Shown piece after piece: positions 26,901-32,859 of a stretch of DNA of 64,000 nt (its first letter is position 1; each line of letters begins with the position of its first letter). The notes under the pieces were generated by a model. That model was not told the origin of the DNA. It did no database searches and saw only the letters and a list, made by a program, of their open reading frames with translations. The stretch spans positions 124,001-188,000 of the forward strand of contig NZ_FMCU01000009.1 in assembly GCF_900091525.1 (NCBI RefSeq), written 5' to 3'. The stretch is from Micromonospora matsumotoense. GTDB taxonomy: Bacteria; Actinomycetota; Actinomycetes; Mycobacteriales; Micromonosporaceae. The position numbers and the translations under genes are program-made.

Positions 26901-27760
26901 TGGTGCCGCCGCAGGTGGCCCGGGAGGCATCGACCGCCACCCTGTTCCGACACGCGGTACGCCAGGTGCCAGCCGAGGAGACATCCACCCTGGACGACGT
27001 GGTCACCTGCCTGCAGGGGCTCGACGACGACGCCGGACGGGAACTGGCCCACCTGCTGCTCGACACCGCCGAGATGCCGCTGGCCATGCTCTTCTTCGGC
27101 CGCCCGCCGGAAGGACTGCTCGGCGCGGACGCGGCGCTCACCGTGATCACCATGGCCGGCCTCCGACTGCCCGACCTCAAGATCGAACGCGAGTACTGGT
27201 CGGCCGAGGAGGCGTTGGCCCTGCCGATGCTGCACACCGCGCACCGCCTCGCCGTGCGCCGCTGCTACGGCGGGTCGATGTCCTCCCGCAAACTCGTCGG
27301 ACTGGACGAGGCACACTTCATGGAGGGGTGGCGCTCCGGCCGCTCCTTCCTCGTCCGGCTCGCCCGCGACTCCCGCAAGTGGAACCTCGCCGCCCTGGTC
27401 GCCTCACAGAACCCCAAGGACATCCTCGGCCTCGACGTCCAGAACCTCGTCTCCACCGTCTTCGTCGGCCGGATCGCCGAGGACACCGAGATCGCCTCCG
27501 AGGCGCTCCGGCTGCTCCGGGTCCCGGTCGACGACGGTTATGAAGCCACCCTGGCCTCCCTCTCCGCCGTCGACACCACCTCCGCGACCCGGCTCGGCTT
27601 CCGCGAGTTCGTCATGCGCGACGTCGACGGCCGGGTGCAGAAGGTCCGGGTGGACGTGTCGTACGTCGAGGGGCTGCTGAACCACCTCGACACCACCCCC
27701 GCAGCGGTCGCTCAGGCCGCCGGGATATTGCCGACCGTCCTGGCTGATCTGGAGGCGTGA
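23963..27760 (+). CDS. VirB4/TraC-like type IV secretion ATPase
   Basis: The 1,265-residue product has three parts. Residues 1-200 are Pro-rich and disordered. Residues about 203-316 form an Ala/Arg/Glu repeat (REAAEQARREG type), probably a long charged helix or coiled coil. From about 415 comes a CagE/TrbE/VirB4-like N domain and then the ATPase, with Walker A EPGGGKSTLL (about 876) and Walker B VGLDEAHFMEGW (about 1114). Near 27400 is a SQNPKDILG segment typical of VirB4. The ATPase would energise assembly or transport. The long N-terminal extension is unusual for the family. Confidence 0.88.
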   Translation: MSRSSTPGFPAGRHSAPHGNRARSFDYPQEELRDDEPYDPALLTGPGQGGVGVFQAPRATPGGDTSPVEPVSAAPMLVGDGTDIDSPFLDLFGGGPRPGTPPSPGAPSPGGPARRGPGRQHQPAPHRPAAAPTPPAAIEAQAPPAAIEAAPPTERPARTRVPHQQGDRPAPGPTGARPTEPPQRAPRRVPAELFPRETGEPLTAREAAERARREATERAREAADRSRREAAETARREAAEQARREGVEAARRETIAQTQREATETARREAADAAQREATEHARRAAAEAARLEAAELSRRESAEQARRDAALTARPRPTPVESTTAAWPEHVEPAWPEATEAAWPEPAGPVRVEAVTTPVGALTTEPARRALAEPDRSEPAEPGSRELAAPRQRAASRRTEATKPVRVRPPKIKFGDRDPSIDLAITEIAGHLTFTPNTVTAWYWLPEVRWAFRPDAEREALLSAISEQYAGLAGFRLHLRRTTRPFPADEWARTIDAHTASPLPDVPGTHGWADHLVAAQQHLMSVNHAEGQTYLGVTFARRSLGDSLTERLLRAFGKGTADGERRKLGRTVEQFDEVLGSFGMRGRRVTAQELEWLLYRSVALCMAPPGTLSPVTNGRWERGDLLALTEQVERYRTPYGTTVKLVNRMTGEERHVAVLAVGRMEPLEIPERHEPWLHFHERLPWPMEISTRVDILGSGDSFRNLEHRLRMIRSQQLDYAEHGIDAPPELERLAKRALVIGDEMTTGLPVDSARAHGWHRIAVGGRTREECMERARRLIQLYSRELRISLQHPKNQDWLAREFIPGEPIANTGYVRRMPVPLLAAALPQAASTVGDRRGDLIGRTAGTCRRPVFLDLHFPMEVRERSGLAVFVAEPGGGKSTLLGALGYLAARRGVQVTLLDPSGPLARLCAMPELKPYARVLNLTGSEPGTLAPYSLIPTPLRSEFSTGAAGDREFEIAISNARAERRMLVQDICMMLVPPQVAREASTATLFRHAVRQVPAEETSTLDDVVTCLQGLDDDAGRELAHLLLDTAEMPLAMLFFGRPPEGLLGADAALTVITMAGLRLPDLKIEREYWSAEEALALPMLHTAHRLAVRRCYGGSMSSRKLVGLDEAHFMEGWRSGRSFLVRLARDSRKWNLAALVASQNPKDILGLDVQNLVSTVFVGRIAEDTEIASEALRLLRVPVDDGYEATLASLSAVDTTSATRLGFREFVMRDVDGRVQKVRVDVSYVEGLLNHLDTTPAAVAQAAGILPTVLADLEA

Positions 27761-27762
27761 CA

Positions 27763-29715
27763 ATGGCGAGGGCCCGGGCACGGATCACGGCGCTCCTCCT
27801 CGCACTCGGCGTACTCGCCGGTGCCACGATCGCCTGGCCGGTGGTCGGGGCCACACCGGCGTACGCCGTACCGCCCGTGACGGCACAGGCCGCCGCGAAC
27901 CTCTGCACCACCAAGGAGTGGCAGGCCGACTTCCGCGCCTGCGTCGCCAAACTGAAGCAGGTCAGTGAGACGGAGGTGGACTGCCGCAAGCCACCGGTTC
28001 CCTCAGCCCCGGACTCCGGCCTGGCCGGGTGGTTCGCCTCCCGGCCCGACGCGTCGAAACTCCCGGGGCCGAAGGGGCTCTACAGCGACTACGGCTACGG
28101 CGGTTACAGCTTCAACACGTACGACGTGGAGGGGGGATGCGCCTCGACCGTCCTCCACCCGGACTACAAGTTCACCACGACCGTCGCCAACGGCGAACTG
28201 ATGATGGCCACCGCAGTGGTGGGTGCCTCGAACGCCTTGCGGGAGCGCGCCTGGGACCCGCGATCGATGTGGGATTGGGCCGATCCACTGGTGGAGAAGG
28301 CGACCAAGGCCGTCTACCAGAAGGTATTCAGCGTCTTCGGCATCGTGACGCTCTGCGTGGTGGGCCTGTATCTGCTCTGGCGCTCCCGCCAGTCGGACAT
28401 GAGCAATGCGATGACCACCGCAGGCTGGGCACTGCTGGTAATGGTCGCAGTGACCGCGCTGGCAGCCTGGCCGGTGAAGTCCGCAAACATAGCCGACGGC
28501 ACACTCATCACCTCCCTGGGCGTCGTACACGACGCGATCGGTCCGGCTGCACGCGATACCCCGGCAGACCAATGCGATGATCCCAATCCCGATGCGTGCA
28601 AGGACAATCGCCCTCCTGCCGTTCGTGCCAGCGATACTGCCACCGAGTCGATGTTGTACCGAAACTGGTTGCGTGGCGTCCTGGGCTCTGCGGACAGCGA
28701 GACTGCGCAGAAGTACGGAGCGGCCCTCTACGATGCCAAATCGCTCTCCTGGGAAGAGGCGGAGAAGCTTCGGCAGAACCCCGCCACCCGTGAGGCGACC
28801 ATCAAGGCCAAGCAGCAACAATGGATGACCGTTGCCGAACAGATCAAGGCCGAGAATCCGGAAGCCTACGAATATCTGCAGGGCAGCCGGGACATGGACC
28901 GGATCGGCTCCGGGTTCATCGCAGTGCTCGCCTCGCTGCTCTTCGCCATGTTCGACCTCACCGCCTCACTGTTGGTCCTACTCGGCTTCATGATCTTCCG
29001 CTGGGCGGTGATCGCCGCTCCGATCCTGGGCACGGTCGGCCTACTCCGCCCGGCCAGCGCCGGGCTGCGGCGACTGGCGAATGCCGTCGTCGCCGCCGTG
29101 TTCAACATCGCCATCTTCGGCACCGGTGCGGCGATCTACCTGTTCGCCGTCGACCTGATCATGAGCACTCCCACCCTGCCCGGCTGGCTCCAGGTGGTGC
29201 TGGTCTGGCTCTGTGGTGTGGTCGGCTGGCTACTGCTGCGTCCCTACCGACGGATCACCCAACTGGGCGGCAAGGACAGCAGTGAGGCGGTGGGCTCTGC
29301 CGGGTCGTGGCACCGTCGGTTCTTCCGGGATATGCGCGTCGCCGCCCGGCTCGACGTGGCCGAACCTGGTGGCACGGCCGAGCCGAAAATCACCCGGCGG
29401 CGTGGTGCCGCGCTGGAACCGGCGGGTCTACGACCCGAGGCCAGACGGGAGGACCCCAGTCACTCCACCGTCAGCGCACCTGTTCAGGGAGATCGGCCAG
29501 ATGGCCGGGAACGGGCCGAAGAGACCGGGCCGAAGTCGCCCTCACGTGACAGTGGCCCGCCCAAGGTCGCGCCCCGCCCCCGTCGGAGTCCACCCGCGAC
29601 CTGGACCGACCCGGACGTGCCGGAGGAGGCCCCGTCGTTCGTGGTCTACCGACCCGACTCTGCTGCGCCAGCACCGGTCAAGCCCAGTCCCAGGATTCGC
29701 TCCGAGGCCAGGTGA
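27763..29715 (+). CDS. VirB6/TrbL-like polytopic membrane protein
   Basis: A 650-residue protein with a cleavable-looking signal (ending PAYA, about residue 37), a Cys-containing exported domain (to about 180), membrane segments near 188-205 and 221-237, an exported acidic loop (DQCDDPNPDACKDN), then four or so further membrane segments between 383 and 495, and a 150-residue disordered cytoplasmic tail. This is the topology of VirB6/TrbL channel proteins. GGAGG lies seven bases before ATG 27763; the VirB4 stop is two bases upstream. Base composition dips here: by hand count the line at 28561 is about 62% GC against about 72% in the VirB4 gene. Confidence 0.75.
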   Translation: MARARARITALLLALGVLAGATIAWPVVGATPAYAVPPVTAQAAANLCTTKEWQADFRACVAKLKQVSETEVDCRKPPVPSAPDSGLAGWFASRPDASKLPGPKGLYSDYGYGGYSFNTYDVEGGCASTVLHPDYKFTTTVANGELMMATAVVGASNALRERAWDPRSMWDWADPLVEKATKAVYQKVFSVFGIVTLCVVGLYLLWRSRQSDMSNAMTTAGWALLVMVAVTALAAWPVKSANIADGTLITSLGVVHDAIGPAARDTPADQCDDPNPDACKDNRPPAVRASDTATESMLYRNWLRGVLGSADSETAQKYGAALYDAKSLSWEEAEKLRQNPATREATIKAKQQQWMTVAEQIKAENPEAYEYLQGSRDMDRIGSGFIAVLASLLFAMFDLTASLLVLLGFMIFRWAVIAAPILGTVGLLRPASAGLRRLANAVVAAVFNIAIFGTGAAIYLFAVDLIMSTPTLPGWLQVVLVWLCGVVGWLLLRPYRRITQLGGKDSSEAVGSAGSWHRRFFRDMRVAARLDVAEPGGTAEPKITRRRGAALEPAGLRPEARREDPSHSTVSAPVQGDRPDGRERAEETGPKSPSRDSGPPKVAPRPRRSPPATWTDPDVPEEAPSFVVYRPDSAAPAPVKPSPRIRSEAR

Positions 29716-30269
29716 CGGTGATGCGGCGAGCAGTTGAGTTCCTCTTCACCCGGCTCATCCGGTCGCGCCTCGGGATCGCGCTCGGGATCGCCGTGCTGGT
29801 CCTCGGTGTGATCAGCACGGCCCGTCTGGTGGGCGGTCCCAGCGACCTGACGGCGGGGCTGAGTAGCCGCCCGCGTGAACCGATCACCACAGTCGATCCG
29901 GAGGCGGGCGACGACGGCGTCATCGCCACCCCAGCCCCGGAGTCGCCACGTACCCGACCCGGCGAACTGACCCCCGAACAGACAGCCACCCGGTTCACCA
30001 CTGCCTGGCTGGGTGGAGGCACCGCCACCGCCGAGCAGTGGCAGGCGAGCCTTCGACCGCTGTCGACGCCCGAACTCACCGAGAAGCTCTCCGGTGCCGA
30101 ACCGGCCGGGGTGCCGGCCGAGAAGGTCACCGGCACCCCGACCCTCCGTCCTCGGACGGCGGTATTCGCAGAGGTGTTGGTTCCGTTGGAGAGCGGACAG
30201 CTGCGGCTGGAACTGGTTGCGCCCGACGGTCGCTGGTTGGTGGATGCCGTGGACTGGGAGCGGGAATGA
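29712..30269 (+). CDS. VirB8-like single-pass membrane protein
   Basis: The 185-residue product has one membrane segment (about residues 18-38), a Pro/Thr-rich linker, and a C-terminal domain beginning LTPEQTATRFTTAWLGGG, which resembles the NTF2-like fold of VirB8/TcpC proteins. VirB8 links the inner-membrane complex to the channel. GTG 29712 overlaps the stop of the VirB6-like gene (GTGA), and its own stop overlaps the next start (ATGA). Assignment is from topology and gene order, since sequence similarity in this family is weak. Confidence 0.6.
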   Translation: MTVMRRAVEFLFTRLIRSRLGIALGIAVLVLGVISTARLVGGPSDLTAGLSSRPREPITTVDPEAGDDGVIATPAPESPRTRPGELTPEQTATRFTTAWLGGGTATAEQWQASLRPLSTPELTEKLSGAEPAGVPAEKVTGTPTLRPRTAVFAEVLVPLESGQLRLELVAPDGRWLVDAVDWERE

Positions 30270-31444
30270 CTGCTGGAATGTCGGGAACGGGAGAACCGCC
30301 TCGTCGCCGAATTCGGATTGGTGCCGTCGCCGCCGCGCTCACCGGCACCCTCGCCCTACTCTGCTGCGGTGGTGGAAGCGCGGCGTTCTTCCTGACCAAT
30401 CTTGGCGGTGACCAGGAAAGCCTGGTGTCGAACGAGCAGCAGTGCGACGACGAGCACCAGGTGAACGTCACCGGCAAGATGCCGCGGATGTCCGTCTACG
30501 GGGCCAGTCAGATGCGTAACGCGGCGATCATCATCAAGGTCGGCCAGGACATGAAGGTGCCACCCCGGGGATGGGTGATCGCGGTGGCCACGGCAATGCA
30601 GGAGTCGGCCCTGCGAAACCTCTCGAACAGCACCGTCGCCGGTTCCCGTGGGATCCCCAACGAGGGTGTCGGCTCCGACCACGACTCCGTCGGCCTGTTC
30701 CAGCAGCGAGCCGGCTGGGGTAGCGTCACGCAACGGATGAGTCCCGACTACGCGGCCCGCAAATTCTACGAGAAGCTGCTGAAGGTCGATGGCTGGGACC
30801 GGATGTCCCTGACCCGGGCAGCGCAGAAAGTGCAGATCAGCGCCTACCCCGATGCTTACGCCAAGCACGAGGACATCGCGAGCCAGATCGTCAACGCACT
30901 GGCCGGTGGTGCCGCCCGGACGGTCCAGATCGCCGAGCGCGCGGTCTGCGACCGGGCCTCCGCACAGGCCATCGCCGCTTCCGGGTGGACCGCGCCGATC
31001 GACGGCGGAGTCGGCTCCGGGTTTCGTACCGCCAGCCGGCCTCGTCACAACGGTGTGGACATCGGTGCCCGCAAGCGGACCGAGATCCACGCTGCGGCCA
31101 CCGGTCGGGTGCTGGTTGCCCGCTGCGACCCGGACCACAACGGCGTTCGTAACTGCGACGTCGACGGCTTTCCCGGCAAGGGCGGATGCGGATGGTTCGT
31201 CGACATTCTGCACGCCGGCGGATACGTCAGCCGCTACTGCCACATGATCGAGAAACCCCGGGTGGTTCCTGGGCAACTCGTCAAGGCCGGTGAGGTGATC
31301 GGGCTGGTCGGCAGCAGCGGCAACTCCTCCGGTCCGCACCTGCACTTCGAGGTGCACGTCGACAGCGACCGCAGTTTCTCCGGCGGGATCAACCCGGTGC
31401 CGTTCATGCGGCAGCGCGGTGCACCGCTGAACGGCCGGGCATGA
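30266..31444 (+). CDS. Lytic transglycosylase-like and M23 peptidase two-domain cell wall hydrolase
   Basis: The 392-residue product has an N-terminal membrane anchor (about 20-42), a lysozyme-like domain of the actinobacterial kind (AMQESALRNL, then DSVGLFQQRAGWG, about 105-160), and a C-terminal M23 metallopeptidase with zinc ligands in RHNGVDIGA (about 260) and SGPHLHFEV (about 355). It corresponds to VirB1 plus a peptidoglycan endopeptidase and would open the wall for the secretion channel. It overlaps the VirB8-like gene by 4 bases. Confidence 0.88.
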   Translation: MTAGMSGTGEPPRRRIRIGAVAAALTGTLALLCCGGGSAAFFLTNLGGDQESLVSNEQQCDDEHQVNVTGKMPRMSVYGASQMRNAAIIIKVGQDMKVPPRGWVIAVATAMQESALRNLSNSTVAGSRGIPNEGVGSDHDSVGLFQQRAGWGSVTQRMSPDYAARKFYEKLLKVDGWDRMSLTRAAQKVQISAYPDAYAKHEDIASQIVNALAGGAARTVQIAERAVCDRASAQAIAASGWTAPIDGGVGSGFRTASRPRHNGVDIGARKRTEIHAAATGRVLVARCDPDHNGVRNCDVDGFPGKGGCGWFVDILHAGGYVSRYCHMIEKPRVVPGQLVKAGEVIGLVGSSGNSSGPHLHFEVHVDSDRSFSGGINPVPFMRQRGAPLNGRA

Positions 31445-31457
31445 GGCTGCCGCAACG

Positions 31458-32060
31458 ATGAGCGGACCGCTACCGGATCCCTTCGCCGGTCAGCCCGACT
31501 GGGCACCGCAACCACCACGGCCGATCCAGATCGTTCCCGCCACCGGCCGAGTCGAGCTACGTGGCCGTCGTGTCCTCATGGGGCTGCCGGGCCTCGGCTG
31601 GCGGGGGGACCTCCGCGCGGACGAACGAGTGGTGCAGGGAAGCCGTACCTATGTGCCGGTCATCCCGGAACACGAGTGGTACCGGGCGGAGGCCGATCAG
31701 GTGGAGGTCTTCGCCCCGCTCGTCCCCGTGGAGAGGGTCTGGGTGGAGACTGTCGGAGCCCGACCTTCGGCCGTCGACCCAACCCACGACAAGGGGATCC
31801 GGCTGGTCTCCCTGGACGGACCGACGCACCCGGCCCCCACCCCGGTCTTCGAGACCGATGCGGTCAGCGGCCGACGAGTGGTGCGCGTCGAGGACTCTGT
31901 GGAACACCGCGATCTTCGCGCAGTGACCGAGTCCTACTCCGGTGCCGACGGCGACATCTGCGTCCGGGTGACTCCGGAGTTGGAGTGGTACCGCTGGGCC
32001 TGGCGTGGGCAGCCGCCCACCACCCTGGAAGTCCCAGTCCACCTACTATGGATCGAATAA
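31458..32060 (+). CDS. Unknown protein with internal duplication, in the secretion operon
   Basis: A 200-residue soluble protein without signal or membrane segment. Its two halves look alike: GWRGDLRADERVV then IPEHEWYRAE then VERVWVE (about residues 47-98), and EHRDLRAVTES then TPELEWYRWA then VHLLWIE (about 148-200). The repeat may be a small beta-domain. It lies 13 bases after the cell wall hydrolase stop and is the last gene of the plus-strand operon, so it is likely a system-specific accessory or effector. No known family was recognised. Confidence 0.6.
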   Translation: MSGPLPDPFAGQPDWAPQPPRPIQIVPATGRVELRGRRVLMGLPGLGWRGDLRADERVVQGSRTYVPVIPEHEWYRAEADQVEVFAPLVPVERVWVETVGARPSAVDPTHDKGIRLVSLDGPTHPAPTPVFETDAVSGRRVVRVEDSVEHRDLRAVTESYSGADGDICVRVTPELEWYRWAWRGQPPTTLEVPVHLLWIE

Positions 32061-32065
32061 GAACC

Positions 32066-32635
32066 TCAGGCTCCTTTGCGGGCCCCGCAGACTCGCCAAC
32101 CGTCGCGGATATCGATTACCTCGAAGGTCCAGTCCTCCCGGCGGCTGCTCCGCTGCTGACCGTCGGATGAGCCCGCAATTGTCAAGGTCGTCGTTACGGA
32201 CTCGCCTGCGGATGTCTTGAGCCTGGTCAACGGCCCCCAACCAACTCTCACCACGACGTTGTAGTTCTGCTCTCGCTGCCGCAACTCTTCGCGCAGGGCT
32301 GCGACCGCCTTGAGATCTGGATCGTCGCACACGAGGAGTTCCGCGCGGGTGTCGTTGTCGTTGACCAGGAACTCGCGAAGGTAGTTGTCCACCACGACGT
32401 CCGGGGCGCTCCGGTCGGGGGTGGCGGCTCGCTCGTACAGCACGTAGCCGGTCACCCCGCCTCCCACGCAGAGCAACGCCAACACCCCGGCCACCACGGT
32501 GAGGACGGTCCGGAGCCGGCGGGGCCGCCGTTGCGGCACCGGCAGCGGCGCAGGGGGTGCCAACTGGTCCGGCGGGGTCCGCTGCGCCGGTACGCGGGAC
32601 ACCTGGGAACCGGCGGGGGGCTGCACTGATTCCAC
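32066..32635 (-). CDS. Single-pass membrane protein with NTF2/VirB8-like domain
   Basis: The 189-residue product has a Pro-rich cytoplasmic N-terminus, one membrane segment (about residues 43-66), and an exported alpha-beta domain starting DVVVDNYLREFLVNDNDTR and ending TFEVIDIRDGWRVCGA, typical of NTF2-like folds. It resembles the VirB8-like protein in plan, but is transcribed convergently with the secretion operon, with a gap of only five bases. GTG 32635 follows TAGCCT by six bases, pointing to a leaderless transcript. Confidence 0.65.
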   Translation of the reverse strand: MESVQPPAGSQVSRVPAQRTPPDQLAPPAPLPVPQRRPRRLRTVLTVVAGVLALLCVGGGVTGYVLYERAATPDRSAPDVVVDNYLREFLVNDNDTRAELLVCDDPDLKAVAALREELRQREQNYNVVVRVGWGPLTRLKTSAGESVTTTLTIAGSSDGQQRSSRREDWTFEVIDIRDGWRVCGARKGA

Positions 32636-32641
32636 CCCCTG

Positions 32642-32670
32642 AGGCTATCGGCTGGGCGCCTCGTACCCAA
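32642..32670 (-). promoter_or_regulatory. Promoter of the NTF2-like membrane protein gene
   Basis: On the minus strand TTGGGT (32670-32665), a 17-base spacer, and TAGCCT (32647-32642) end six bases before GTG 32635. It is the best complete leaderless promoter in the window. Confidence 0.55.
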
Positions 32671-32859
32671 TGCCCCGGAAGCTGCGGATCGTGACAGGAC
32701 AACCTCGGGAGGTGAGAGTTCACCGCCATTTGCGACAAGCCCGGCGCATCACCGTCGTGCTTCCCGGAGGAGCGGCCGAGGCTGGGATACGGTCTGCAGT
32801 CGGGGAGTTTCCCACCTCGGCAGAGGGGTGGACGCGCCTCGGAAAGAGGGGTGGACGCG

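Noticed and set aside
22998..32740. GCTTGTCGCAAA near 22998 and its reverse complement near 32729, possibly flanking repeats of the secretion-like locus
   Set aside because: A shared 12-mer is expected by chance many times in a 64 kb sequence, flanking bases do not match, and the second copy is not aligned with a promoter.
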